From: a virus | Direction: 5' to 3' (one strand) | DNA: 41,554 nucleotides | Virus record (IMG/VR): IMGVR_UViG_3300044799_000061 | Span: 1-41,554 of that record | In this document: positions 24,006-31,648 of the stretch, one piece after another | Position numbering within the stretch: position 1 is the first letter of the stretch | How the letters are laid out: every line of letters starts with the position of its first letter | Position numbers and translations under genes: made by a program | The notes under the pieces: model-generated | The model's database searches: none | The model's input: the letters and a program-made list of their open reading frames with translations, nothing else | What the model was told of the DNA's origin: nothing

Positions 24006-25711
24006 TACACTCCACCCCCCTGACGAAGTTTTTCTAAAATTGTGTCAACTCTTGCTTCGGCTGTCTCTTTTTGTGGGTTTACTGGTGCTGGACTTGCTAT
24101 CTGTTGTGCAGGAGTTTCTCCTGTAGTTTGAGGTTGTTGAGGAGTTTGCCCCTGAGGTTGTGCCTGTTGCATTTGTTGCATCATTTTTTGAGCCTGTTCT
24201 GAGTCTGACTTTGTCTTTTCGTCTATTGAGAGTATTAGTTCTGGTATTCCTGAAAGTAGTGCATACATTTCCTTCGTAATTGCCCCTGCCTGAAGCATTG
24301 CGAGTAAGATATTGTTCCTTGAAAGCCTGTCTTCTGGAAGACTTTCTCCAAAATCAATGTATAAATCAATTTCTTGGTCAAACTTCTTCATTAAATCATC
24401 AACTTGAAGGTCGGTTATTTCCTTCATTTTGCCTAAAATCTTCTTTATTCTGTCGGACCCGTAAAGATTTCTCACCATATCCACGACAAATTTACCAAGT
24501 CTTGACATACTTAAAGCTATTTCTTTAAAATCTGCTTCCGAACCAGTATTCCCTGCCTGTTGTAAAGAAATAATACCTGATGCCGTAGTAGTTGGAGCAG
24601 AACCGCCGACACTTACGGCATAAGTTCCAGTCAAAGCCTGTGCCAATGAATAGGAAGTATACTGGACTATTGAGAACCAAGCAGGATTTACTGGATTATC
24701 TTGTAAAGTCCACAATTCGTCTTTGCTTTCCACCGTTATTAATTCAAGAGGATTATTGGATAAGGTTAATTTAGGGTTTGTCGTAACTTTTCTTCCATTA
24801 TTTGACAGTAAAAGGCTGTCTATAATAAGACCAAGAGCCTTATTGTGTATCCTTTGTATCTGTGCGAGGTCTCTTATCTGAGACGTTCCCCAGAAAGATG
24901 AGGACGAAGGATTAGGTTTAAATGCTACAATGGGTATTTCGTTTCTTTCGGCAACATCAGACAATTTTCTTACATCAAGAATGTTTTTGTCAGTCCAGAG
25001 AATGTAGTATCCGTCATCTGAAAAGATGTTTGGATTATAAAAAGTTTCATAAAGTAAAACTCTGTCTTCACTTTCATCTATGTCATAGACATATTTGATA
25101 TATTCTTTAGGTTTTGGATAAACAACATGTATGTATCTCATATCTGGAATATCGAGTCCATATTTGTCTGGATAAACGTCTAAAGGATTCAAAATAAGAA
25201 AATCAATGTCTTTATCTTTATCGTTCCATCTTATCTTTCCAAAACCAGTTCCGTATATTTTTGAGTCCGTATATCCCAAACAGAGCGTCTTATGAAAATA
25301 TCTTTTTTTCCAAACGTATTTTAAAAGATTTTGCCAAAGGACTGAAACTTGAGTGTCATTAGATTCTACTGGTCTTGGGTCAAAATTTACCTGCCGTCTT
25401 TTAAGCATAGCGACCTGTTGGTCAACAATCGTTTTAATATAATTAACCGTAGGCGTTGCTATAATTCCAGTCTTGTCTATTGTCGTTCCGTCAACATCTC
25501 TGTCCCATTGATTGCCATCATACCAATCCCTGTAAACGGTTAAGATAGACTGAGTGTAGTCGCTTGTTGATTCGGTTTTTTCCTGATTTGCGATGACTTT
25601 ATATGTATTATTTTTTTCTGTATTCGCTTCGTCAAAGTCTAAGTGAAGTTTAGTTAGTAATTTTTCCTCGTCTAAACCCAACGCTTTGAATAATGATTTA
25701 TCTATTTCCAA
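24005..25711 (-). CDS. Portal protein, 568 aa
   Basis: Forms the ring through which DNA enters and leaves the capsid. TTG start at 25711 with RBS TTAGGAGGCATAA. Sequence pattern of P22-like portals: an acidic N-terminus, the segment YRDWYDGNQWDRDVDG, TVNYIKTIVDQQVAMLKRRQVNFDPRP, FGKIRWNDKDKDIDFLILNPLDVYPDKYG, and a long C-terminal region ending in a Gln-rich tail (QQMQQAQPQGQTPQQPQ). Placed directly after the large terminase, as expected. Confidence 0.85.
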   Translation of the reverse strand: MEIDKSLFKALGLDEEKLLTKLHLDFDEANTEKNNTYKVIANQEKTESTSDYTQSILTVYRDWYDGNQWDRDVDGTTIDKTGIIATPTVNYIKTIVDQQVAMLKRRQVNFDPRPVESNDTQVSVLWQNLLKYVWKKRYFHKTLCLGYTDSKIYGTGFGKIRWNDKDKDIDFLILNPLDVYPDKYGLDIPDMRYIHVVYPKPKEYIKYVYDIDESEDRVLLYETFYNPNIFSDDGYYILWTDKNILDVRKLSDVAERNEIPIVAFKPNPSSSSFWGTSQIRDLAQIQRIHNKALGLIIDSLLLSNNGRKVTTNPKLTLSNNPLELITVESKDELWTLQDNPVNPAWFSIVQYTSYSLAQALTGTYAVSVGGSAPTTTASGIISLQQAGNTGSEADFKEIALSMSRLGKFVVDMVRNLYGSDRIKKILGKMKEITDLQVDDLMKKFDQEIDLYIDFGESLPEDRLSRNNILLAMLQAGAITKEMYALLSGIPELILSIDEKTKSDSEQAQKMMQQMQQAQPQGQTPQQPQTTGETPAQQIASPAPVNPQKETAEARVDTILEKLRQGGGV

Positions 25712-25720
25712 TTATGCCTC

Positions 25721-26977
25721 CTAAAATTCCTCTAACCAATTTTTTTTCTCCTTTTTGGGATTTTCTATTTTTCCTTTAAGATTCATCATGTACTGGTCCC
25801 ACCAACTTATCGCCTTTTGATAAACCTTCGCTTTTTCTTCTTCTCTGTCTTTGTAATACTTGTCAAAACCAGTAATCAGATACCGTCTTGCGTCTTCACA
25901 GTGGTCGTTTTCTTCTTGAGGAAGTCCGTTCTTCCAGAGATATCCAGCGTCTTCGTCGAGAAGTCGAATGTTCTTTGGTGAGATTGTGATTCGTTTTGTC
26001 CTGAAGTATTCATTTACAAGTCTTGCTCCGTCTAATCTTTCAGTGTAGGCAGGTTTCCATTCGATGCTTATGCCTTTAGTCTTTAGTCCTTTTTCTATTT
26101 CCATTTTTGCTGCCCTTGCCGTCGGGTCGTAGAAAATGGTTCGTATTTTATATTTTAAAATCAGTTCGGCGACTGCATCAACATGGTCGGAATAAGCCAA
26201 AGACGCCTTATAATATTCGTCTACTAAATGAAGTCCCGTAGTATTTGAGAAAGCAACTTCAAGAACCGTCGGGTCTCCGACGCCGAAATCCATTCCACCG
26301 AAAGACCTTTGCCCTTTATATTCAAGGTCTTTAATGACTTCTTCTTCGTCATATTCGTAAACACGACCTATAGGTTTCGTATATTGTCCGCCGTATTGAA
26401 AGGCGAACTCCTGTTCAGTCAGTAGGACTTTGTCTTTTTCGTATCTATCAAGGTCAAAGGATGGATTTTCCATACTTGAATATTCAAGATATAAAACATC
26501 TCTATCTCCAGTTAGCCATCTCTTTCGGACATAGGTATAAATGTAAGGATCACGACTTCTGTAAGGATTTGTTAGCATGAGAAGTTGTCCATTTTCAAGG
26601 TTCGTTCTGCTTCTTAACGTCTGGTAAGAAAGACGGGAACACTGACCCGCTTCATCCATTACAATTCCCGTTGCGTGAACGCCTTGTAAGTGTTCTGGAA
26701 TTTCCGTAGATAGAAAGTGAATTTCTCCAAATTTATTTCCATAGATATTGTGTTTCTTGTCTATCCACTCGCCTTCTAATTCTGTATCTTTAAAAAATTC
26801 CAGAGTATTTGGAATTGCAATTCTCGCTATCATGTCGTAGGTTGGCTCGGTGAAGATGTATTTTCCGCCCAACTTAATCATTCGATAACCTATCCAGAAA
26901 GGTGCAAAAGTAGATTTACCGCTTCCCTGTCCAGTAGAGGCGACGATTTCTCTTGCATCGGAAAGGAGCATAATCAT
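25721..26977 (-). CDS. terL: Terminase large subunit, 418 aa (N-terminus likely longer)
   Basis: Packaging ATPase-nuclease. Walker A is STGQGSGKST (residues 14-23 from the 26977 ATG), Walker B is GIVMDEAG with Asp108-Glu109, and the motor coupling motif follows at LLMLTNP. The RNase H-like nuclease has Asp230 (GGMDFGVGDP), Asp284 (IFYDPTA) and Asp358 (NDHCEDARRY). Only 13 residues precede Walker A from the ATG, and neither nearby ATG has an RBS. The frame is open for another 24 codons to an ATT at 27049 that has AGAGGG eight bases upstream, giving a more usual N-terminus. Overlap with the small subunit fits coupling. Confidence 0.9.
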   Translation of the reverse strand: MIMLLSDAREIVASTGQGSGKSTFAPFWIGYRMIKLGGKYIFTEPTYDMIARIAIPNTLEFFKDTELEGEWIDKKHNIYGNKFGEIHFLSTEIPEHLQGVHATGIVMDEAGQCSRLSYQTLRSRTNLENGQLLMLTNPYRSRDPYIYTYVRKRWLTGDRDVLYLEYSSMENPSFDLDRYEKDKVLLTEQEFAFQYGGQYTKPIGRVYEYDEEEVIKDLEYKGQRSFGGMDFGVGDPTVLEVAFSNTTGLHLVDEYYKASLAYSDHVDAVAELILKYKIRTIFYDPTARAAKMEIEKGLKTKGISIEWKPAYTERLDGARLVNEYFRTKRITISPKNIRLLDEDAGYLWKNGLPQEENDHCEDARRYLITGFDKYYKDREEEKAKVYQKAISWWDQYMMNLKGKIENPKKEKKNWLEEF

Positions 26978-27017
26978 CTGGTAAATATGAGGTTTTACTG
27001 TTCTTGTAGTCTTGGTG

Positions 27018-27512
27018 TCATTGAATAATCTGGGTCTTATTTCCGAAATTTCTCTTTCCCTCTATTAAAGATTTTAATTCGTCTTCATTCTTAAAGTCGA
27101 TGATTATTCTTTTCTTTAATTTTATTTCTGCCGACCTTTTAGCAAGTTCATTTAAGGCTTCCATTGCTTTTAATTTTTCGTTTGGCTTGACCGATGAATC
27201 GTTAAGAATGTCCGTAATTATTCCAAACTGGACATAGTCAAAATATTCAAGTAGTTTATTTTCTGTCGGGACCTCTTCGGAATTTAAAAGTTTTTCCGCT
27301 TCGTTGCATTTTCCAATCCAGTCGTTCTTTCGAGACAATTCTTTGATTACCCACTCTTTCGTTCCGAAATGAAGGGCGACCTTGTGGAGACTTCTTTTTT
27401 CTCCGAGACCGAAGTAAAACCAGTACATTGCTTTCTGGTCAAGTTCGGAATATTTTTTTAACTCTTCTTCTTTAACTTCGGTAATTTCTTTAACTTCTTT
27501 TTCGTCTGCCAT
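27018..27512 (-). CDS. terS: Terminase small subunit, 164 aa
   Basis: Recognises the packaging site and recruits the large subunit. The N-terminus is charged (residues 1-25); residues about 25-70 look like a helix-turn-helix (AMYWFYFGLGEKRSLHKVALHFGTKEWVIKELSRKNDW); the rest is helical and suitable for oligomerisation (SSVKPNEKLKAMEALNELAKRSAEIKLKK). RBS AAAGGAGTAAA. It is the first gene of the leftward late block and lies beside the long intergenic region, which could carry the pac site. Confidence 0.75.
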   Translation of the reverse strand: MADEKEVKEITEVKEEELKKYSELDQKAMYWFYFGLGEKRSLHKVALHFGTKEWVIKELSRKNDWIGKCNEAEKLLNSEEVPTENKLLEYFDYVQFGIITDILNDSSVKPNEKLKAMEALNELAKRSAEIKLKKRIIIDFKNEDELKSLIEGKRNFGNKTQIIQ

Positions 27513-28169
27513 TTTACTCCTTTGGTTGAAAACTCGGTTATAATTCTAAAACCCTGCTTTCGCCTAATTTTTACGATTTTTTTTCCACAATCTCCCACCA
27601 CTCCAAAACACGCGTCGGTTGAAAGTCTGGTCGTAAGGATAAGATTTGGTGAGGGATTAGATTTTTACAAGGCTCGGGGGGAAGGACTATATAATATAAG
27701 CCAAGACTTCCGCCACCTCGTTTTACACTCCTCCCACTACCCCATAAGACTTAAATATGAATAGTATTGAAAGTGATAAGTGCCTCGGCAAAGGTGCCTA
27801 TTGAGGTACTAAGTCTTTTAAGGCTCTTTATACAACTATGCAATATGTCTATATTGCATACCAAAGAGAGTATTTAAGGTCAAAGAGGGCTTATAGGGCT
27901 TGGGTTGGAAGGGATTTGGGATAGAGGCTAACAACCCCCTCAAACTTCACACACAGCACAAAAGACTCATCTAAGTCATAACATATCTTTACTCATTACA
28001 TATCTATTGAATTACAACTGATATTGAAAATGAGTGAGCTTCGTTTTTTCGTAAAATCCTAACTAATTAAGGTAAACAATATGTTCAAAGAACTTTAAAA
28101 GACTTTTAAGGTAAATCTACCAGTTGAACTCTTTAAGTAATATATTTAATCTTTTAAGTAACATAGAAA
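27513..28169. other. Gene-poor stretch upstream of the late block
   Basis: About 650 bases without a credible gene. It contains a poly-A/T tract (27575-27592), one copy of a 24-bp dyad (27837-27860) and otherwise AT-rich DNA. On the minus strand it would be the leader between the structured RNA segment and the small terminase. No clear promoter for the late block could be placed by eye. Confidence 0.5.
27837..27860. promoter_or_regulatory. 24-bp dyad, copy 1: TATGCAATA-N6-TATTGCATA
   Basis: Perfect inverted repeat with 9-bp arms and a 6-base centre (arms extend to 10 bp including the flanking T/A). The same arms and spacing recur at 28905-28928, so the element is probably an operator for one dimeric regulator acting on both sides of the divergent region. 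There is no T-tract, so it is unlikely to be a terminator. Confidence 0.7.
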
Positions 28170-28500
28170 AGGTTGCTCGGTTTTAGGGGTCGTGTCAACG
28201 GACTTTCACCTCCAAATAATTGGCGTGGTGCCGTGGACTATACCACTTAACAGTTGCCTATTGGCTCTTCACCACACCCTTGCAAGTCGGTTTCTTTACC
28301 CTCCCTATCCGTTGGGAGTCAGCTTTTAACGAGTTTACGCCTCGACGGTTTTAACCAGAATACCGAAAAAGGTTTGTGGGAAGATCGTCGTCTCCCCGAT
28401 GGTTACCCCCGTCAGCCAAACGACTGACCTACCTCGCCAAACGGTAACCTACCCCGACTTTCGCAACGTTGCAACTGTCCAGTTTATAGTAAGGGAAAAA
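28170..28500 (-). ncRNA. Candidate large structured RNA with pseudoknot, minus strand
   Basis: This segment is much more GC-rich than its flanks (35 of 60 bases are G/C in 28381-28440 versus 18 of 60 in 28561-28620) and holds no credible gene. On the minus strand it forms these helices: 28471-28479 with 28249-28257; 28443-28449 with 28401-28407, enclosing 28424-28428 with 28411-28415; 28391-28397 with 28378-28384; 28341-28344 with 28330-28333; 28314-28318 with 28301-28305; 28270-28278 with 28222-28230; 28243-28246 with 28233-28236. The first and the 28270/28222 helices cross, a pseudoknot. Three helices contain G-U pairs that become A-C mismatches on the plus strand, so the minus strand is the likely RNA. 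Boundaries are approximate. Known phage giant RNAs (ROOL, GOLLD) are candidates, not an identification. Confidence 0.65.
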
Positions 28501-28787
28501 ATTGTCCCTTCATATACTAATACCCCGTTGCTCCTCAAAAATCTGCAAAAAATCTTAAAACACACGGAATAGTTGATATTAGATAACTTTGACTTTGCAT
28601 TAAATCTATTCTCTTACCTTATTTTAAAATATCTTCGACTTGACAAACGAGGACAAGGAAATAAGGAAAGACCTACAAACAACTTTTCTGTGTCAAAATA
28701 TGTCAAAGCACAACTAAAGCAATTCTCATAAGTCCGTGCGTCTTATTTTAAAATATAATTGTCAAGTGCTGAAAATTTTCTACCCCC
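28501..28787. other. AT-rich intergenic stretch with duplicated palindrome
   Basis: No gene seen. It holds two copies of a 15-bp element containing the palindrome ATTTTAAAAT (28618-28632 and 28742-28756), each next to a TTGAC/GTCAA motif. A weak rightward promoter-like pair (TTGACA at 28640-28645, 16 bases, TAAGGA at 28662-28667) shares the spacing of the main early promoter. Confidence 0.4.
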
Positions 28788-28815
28788 TTGACAAGAATGA
28801 AAAGTCTGTTAAGAT
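28788..28815 (+). promoter_or_regulatory. Main early promoter, TTGACA-N16-TAAGAT
   Basis: Consensus -35 (28788-28793), 16-base spacer and TAAGAT -10 (28810-28815). Transcription should start near 28821-28823, that is at the ATG of the first gene, giving a leaderless mRNA. It heads the rightward block of about 11 kb. An identical-architecture promoter lies at 2018. Confidence 0.8.
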
Positions 28816-28820
28816 AGAGT

Positions 28821-29084
28821 ATGGAAATTAAAGAAATTATAAGCGATTGTAAAGCAAAAGAGGCTCTCAAAAAAGGGCAACAAACCCCGATAAATAAAGG
28901 GTTGTATGCAATAGTGCCCTATTGCATAGTAGAGGGAACGGATTTAGGTTTATCCTTATGTTTTGCCTCCCCTCAAAAATCAGACTATTTTGCAATTTCC
29001 TTAAAGAAACTACATGTATTCAGTTATAATCAGATTTTAAAAAATTACAAGGAGGCAAAAAGTGAATTGGCAAGAAGCAATTAA
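28821..29084 (+). CDS. First early protein, 87 aa, probably leaderless
   Basis: ATG at 28821 is only five bases after the -10 hexamer and has no RBS, so it is likely translated from a leaderless transcript. The protein has a charged helical N-terminus (MEIKEIISDCKAKEALKKG), a hydrophobic strand-rich centre (GLYAIVPYCIVEGTDLGLSLCF) and a basic helix at the end. The second copy of the 24-bp dyad lies inside it (28905-28928), suggesting an operator within the coding region. No family recognised. It could be an early takeover or regulatory protein. Confidence 0.65.
   Translation: MEIKEIISDCKAKEALKKGQQTPINKGLYAIVPYCIVEGTDLGLSLCFASPQKSDYFAISLKKLHVFSYNQILKNYKEAKSELARSN
28905..28928. promoter_or_regulatory. 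24-bp dyad, copy 2: TATGCAATA-N6-TATTGCATA
   Basis: Arms identical to those at 27837-27860, with the same 6-base centre length but a different centre sequence, as expected for a protein-binding dyad. It lies about 95 bp downstream of the early promoter, where a bound repressor could block elongation or form a loop with copy 1 (about 1.07 kb apart). Confidence 0.7.
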
Positions 29085-29163
29085 GTTAGTCTTAGGAATT
29101 GTCGGCAGTGGGGTTGTAGCGTGTATTGTGGCTTACGAAATTAGCAAACCAAGAGGAGGGTAG
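29062..29163 (+). CDS. Membrane micropeptide, 33 aa
   Basis: GTG start at 29062 with RBS AAGGAGGCAAAAA, overlapping the end of the first early gene. One hydrophobic helix with a GxxxG-like pattern (residues 8-24) and the basic tail KPRGG. Its own RBS and the conserved operon packing make it credible. It resembles small holin-like or membrane-modulating phage peptides. Confidence 0.65.
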   Translation: MNWQEAIKLVLGIVGSGVVACIVAYEISKPRGG

Positions 29164-29164
29164 A

Positions 29165-29335
29165 ATGTTCTCAACAAAACTTACGGGAAAGGACCTAAAA
29201 GACTTTGCAAAATTCTTGGAGACAGTTGACATTGAATACTTAAAAGACAAGGACGCTTTAGAACAGTTAGAAACGCTTTATAAGGCATTCATTTATCAAA
29301 GATTCTGCAGTCAGAAAATCAAAGAGGCATTATGA
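29165..29335 (+). CDS. Small early protein, 56 aa
   Basis: ATG at 29165 follows AGGAGGG, whose bases also encode the end of the previous gene. The protein is helical and charged (LKDFAKFLETVDIEYLKDKDALEQLETLYKAFIYQRF). No known motif. It ends in ATGA, overlapping the next gene. Confidence 0.65.
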   Translation: MFSTKLTGKDLKDFAKFLETVDIEYLKDKDALEQLETLYKAFIYQRFCSQKIKEAL

Positions 29336-29406
29336 CAACCCTGTTTATTATTTTTTGTGGAATTATACTGATTGCTTGCCTAACGGCAGCAAAGGAGAAG
29401 AAATGA
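29332..29406 (+). CDS. Membrane micropeptide, 24 aa
   Basis: ATG overlaps the previous stop and its own TGA overlaps the next ATG, both as ATGA. One hydrophobic helix (residues 3-18) with two Cys, then AAKEKK. So short that only the tight coupling on both sides argues for it. Confidence 0.45.
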   Translation: MTTLFIIFCGIILIACLTAAKEKK

Positions 29407-29759
29407 CAAAAGAAAGGTTCTTTCAAATAATTGAACTTCCAGCAGGAGTTACAGAAGCGTACCTAATCATAAATCATAACATCTGGTTCATCACATCAAC
29501 AAGAGCAACGAATATTAAAAATGAGGAGTTTTCTGTAGGCGGTGGGGATTTAATCTTTGAGAAGTATTTTTTTTCAACGAATGAGATTGACCTTGTAAGA
29601 GAGATGTTAAACTCTATGAGGCTATTTATCAATTCTGCAATTCAGAGAACGACAGAACTTATAGATTTATTAGAGGAATATTATCAGGAAAACATTTGTG
29701 CCTTAGAAGATGAATCATCCGAACATTCTCCAATAGAAGTAGATGAAAGTAGGGGGTGA
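29403..29759 (+). CDS. Early hypothetical protein, 118 aa
   Basis: ATG at 29403 with RBS AAGGAGAAGAA. The N-terminal 60 residues are strand-rich and aromatic (AYLIINHNIWFITSTRATNIKNEEFSVGGGDLIF), followed by a long helix (REMLNSMRLFINSAIQRTTELIDLLEEYYQ) and an acidic tail. No recognised family. Confidence 0.65.
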   Translation: MTKERFFQIIELPAGVTEAYLIINHNIWFITSTRATNIKNEEFSVGGGDLIFEKYFFSTNEIDLVREMLNSMRLFINSAIQRTTELIDLLEEYYQENICALEDESSEHSPIEVDESRG

Positions 29760-29762
29760 GAA

Positions 29763-29939
29763 ATGAATGGTAAAACTTGGGAAGAAAACCTTATAGACCT
29801 TATTAAGAAACTGATGAAAGAAGAATATACAAGGGGATATGCTGATGGGCACAATAAAGGATACGATGAAGGGTGGAATAATGGTTATAAAACTCCAAGA
29901 AATATTATAAACGATGGATTACTAACAGACAACCGATAA
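29763..29939 (+). CDS. Glycine-tyrosine quartet-repeat protein, 58 aa
   Basis: RBS GGGGGTGAGAA before the ATG. The N-terminal half is a charged helix. Residues about 26-44 repeat Gly every four residues (RGYADGHNKGYDEGWNNGY), a pattern also seen in Yae1-like and other helix-packing small proteins. No catalytic residue. One base separates it from the next gene. Confidence 0.6.
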   Translation: MNGKTWEENLIDLIKKLMKEEYTRGYADGHNKGYDEGWNNGYKTPRNIINDGLLTDNR

Positions 29940-29940
29940 G

Positions 29941-30369
29941 ATGAAAGCAAAAAACTTCATTAAGTTTGAATGTCAAAAGTTCAAGATACCTATTCCTTCT
30001 ATCAAATCCTTACAAAAAATAAAGGGGGAATTAGGAAATGTTTGGATTTCAAAATATGGAAGAAGTTATTCTGTTACTACCCAAACAATTTATGCAACTG
30101 GGAAAAGTAAAAAGCAATATATAGACCAACTCATTCATGAATTTTCACACTATATTGACCATAGGAAACATACTGCTCGGTTTAAAAAGTTTAAAGATAT
30201 GTTTATTATGAAACCCGATCCTTATGACCCAGTTTATCACGATAAAACATTCTTTAATATCTTAATAGAAGTCATAAAAGATTATTATGGAGATACAGAC
30301 AAATATAATTGGGAAGAAGATTATTATCATTTTCTTGACTACTATAAAGAATATAAGGAAGGGAAATGA
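29941..30369 (+). CDS. Metallopeptidase-like protein (SprT/WLM-like), 142 aa
   Basis: Carries HEFSH (His66, Glu67, His70) in a helix preceded by YIDQLI, and a later His100 (YHDKTFFNIL) that may be the third zinc ligand. This is the arrangement of small SprT- or ImmA-like metalloproteases. The region before it (VWISKYGRSYSVTTQTIYAT) forms strands. It could cleave a host or phage protein, for example a repressor or DNA-bound protein. The start lacks a clear RBS and probably depends on coupling. Confidence 0.7.
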   Translation: MKAKNFIKFECQKFKIPIPSIKSLQKIKGELGNVWISKYGRSYSVTTQTIYATGKSKKQYIDQLIHEFSHYIDHRKHTARFKKFKDMFIMKPDPYDPVYHDKTFFNILIEVIKDYYGDTDKYNWEEDYYHFLDYYKEYKEGK

Positions 30370-31016
30370 TTTACAGTTATAGTAAAATTGATACTTATAT
30401 TAAATGTCCTCTTCGTTTTAAATTTGAGTATATCGATAATCTTCCAAAAGTTAAAAGCGATTTTCTAATAGTGGGGAACATTCTCCATGCTTTGAGTGGA
30501 GAATATCTAAAGACAAGGAATTTAGAAAACACACTTTTGAAAATGAAACTCTTTGCAACACAACTTGACGACTTGCCTAAACTATCCTTACCTAAAGAGA
30601 CTTGGGAAGACCTTATGACAATGAACCTTAAACAGTTGCTCCCCTACCTTCCAGATGATTTTACGGACCTTGAAAAAAAAGTCGAGGGAAAAATCGAGAG
30701 TTATAATTTCGTTGGTTTTGTGGACATCTTGCGGGATAGTGAAATTATTGACCTCAAGTTTCGTAAGAAATACCGAGAACCTGACACAACTCAACTTAAC
30801 TTATATGCAAAACTTCTGCAACGCTGCGAAAGTGGCAGATTTATCACGTCCTCCTTTCTTGATGGGGTTTTGGTTGAAAAGATTGAATACCAGGACCCCA
30901 CCGAGTTCCTTTTAAAGATTATTGAAAGGATAGAAAGGAAGGAGTTTTACAAGAAGCCTTCGGGGCTTTGTAATTACTGCTCATTTAAAGAGCAATGCAA
31001 GGAGGTTAAAGAGTGA
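30366..31016 (+). CDS. Cas4/RecB-like PD-(D/E)XK exonuclease with Fe-S cysteines, 216 aa
   Basis: Signature elements in order: SYSKIDTYIKCPLRFKFEY (Cys14), VGNILHAL (His41), GFVDIL (Asp120), IIDLKF (Asp129, Lys131), QLNLYAKLL (Gln143 motif) and LCNYCSFKEQC (Cys202, 205, 211). Four Cys placed as one plus three is the Fe-S arrangement of Cas4 and AddB nucleases. Phage versions act in recombination or end processing. It overlaps both neighbours by 4 bases. Confidence 0.85.
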   Translation: MIYSYSKIDTYIKCPLRFKFEYIDNLPKVKSDFLIVGNILHALSGEYLKTRNLENTLLKMKLFATQLDDLPKLSLPKETWEDLMTMNLKQLLPYLPDDFTDLEKKVEGKIESYNFVGFVDILRDSEIIDLKFRKKYREPDTTQLNLYAKLLQRCESGRFITSSFLDGVLVEKIEYQDPTEFLLKIIERIERKEFYKKPSGLCNYCSFKEQCKEVKE

Positions 31017-31195
31017 AAATAGTATTAGCGATATTGGGAGTAATTTGTTTAGGTTTTATCGTATTTTTCTTAATGGCAAAAGGCACTATTTGGATAGTTA
31101 GAAGTTTATTCAATAAAGAATTACCTTTTTGGCAAGTATTCTGGGGTTTAGTGATTATTAGGGGGATATTTACTAACTATGACCATAGATTTTAA
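31013..31195 (+). CDS. Membrane micropeptide, 60 aa
   Basis: GTG start in a GTGA overlap. Residues 3-30 form one long hydrophobic helix and a second hydrophobic patch lies at about 38-54 (FWQVFWGLVIIRGIF). A polar gap between them may make it a hairpin membrane protein. No homologue recognised. Confidence 0.65.
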   Translation: MKIVLAILGVICLGFIVFFLMAKGTIWIVRSLFNKELPFWQVFWGLVIIRGIFTNYDHRF

Positions 31196-31212
31196 AATTT
31201 AAGGAGGTTTAA

Positions 31213-31647
31213 ATGGCAAAATATAAAGTAGTAGAAGCAGTTCAGAAAAGTCAGTACAAAGATGGTTTTTATTGGAAAGTAAAGGCATTGGGAGAAGACG
31301 GAAAAGACTACGAGGGCGACCTCTGGAAAGCAATACAACCTGAAGTTGGTAAGAAATTTGAATCTAATTTAGAAATGACTGACTGGGGATACTCATTTAA
31401 GAAGGTCGTTTGGGAAGGAGAAGTCGCAAAGAAGTCCTACACGGACAACCGAATTAAATACGACCTCACGAAGGAAGAGAAAATTGCACAAGACAAAGAA
31501 AGAACCCTGCACATTAGTCGGCAAGGTTTTATTAACCAAGCAATGGCTTTATTTCCTCTATATAAAGGTGATATTGAAAAATGGATAAAAGATATGGAAA
31601 AGTTAGAGGCAATATATACCACATACATAAGCAAGGGAGAACTATGA
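31213..31647 (+). CDS. Conserved early protein, possible recombination accessory, 144 aa
   Basis: RBS AAGGAGGTTTAA. The N-terminal 70 residues are strand-rich and could be an OB-like fold (YKVVEAVQKSQYKDGFYWKVKALGEDGKDYEGDLW). The C-terminal half is helical (HISRQGFINQAMALF). Position next to the Cas4-like nuclease would fit a DNA-binding partner such as an SSB-type protein. This is inference. Confidence 0.5.
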   Translation: MAKYKVVEAVQKSQYKDGFYWKVKALGEDGKDYEGDLWKAIQPEVGKKFESNLEMTDWGYSFKKVVWEGEVAKKSYTDNRIKYDLTKEEKIAQDKERTLHISRQGFINQAMALFPLYKGDIEKWIKDMEKLEAIYTTYISKGEL

Positions 31648-31648
31648 A

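Noticed and set aside
27640-27725. tRNA-like stretch on the minus strand (CGAGGTGGCGGAAG...)
   Set aside because: It resembles the start of a tRNA-Leu but no T-arm, anticodon stem or matching acceptor 3' strand can be found.
27522-27764. Plus-strand 80-aa frame in the intergenic region
   Set aside because: Starts at TTG without an RBS, has no domain, and overlaps the likely late leader; composition looks non-coding.
28170-28500. Group I or group II self-splicing intron
   Set aside because: A TATAGTCC-like stretch and GAAAGTC elements are suggestive, but no flanking split gene, domain V or complete P7 pairing was found.
28491-28510. AAGGGA/TCCCTT hairpin as a terminator
   Set aside because: Stem is short and no T-tract follows on either strand.
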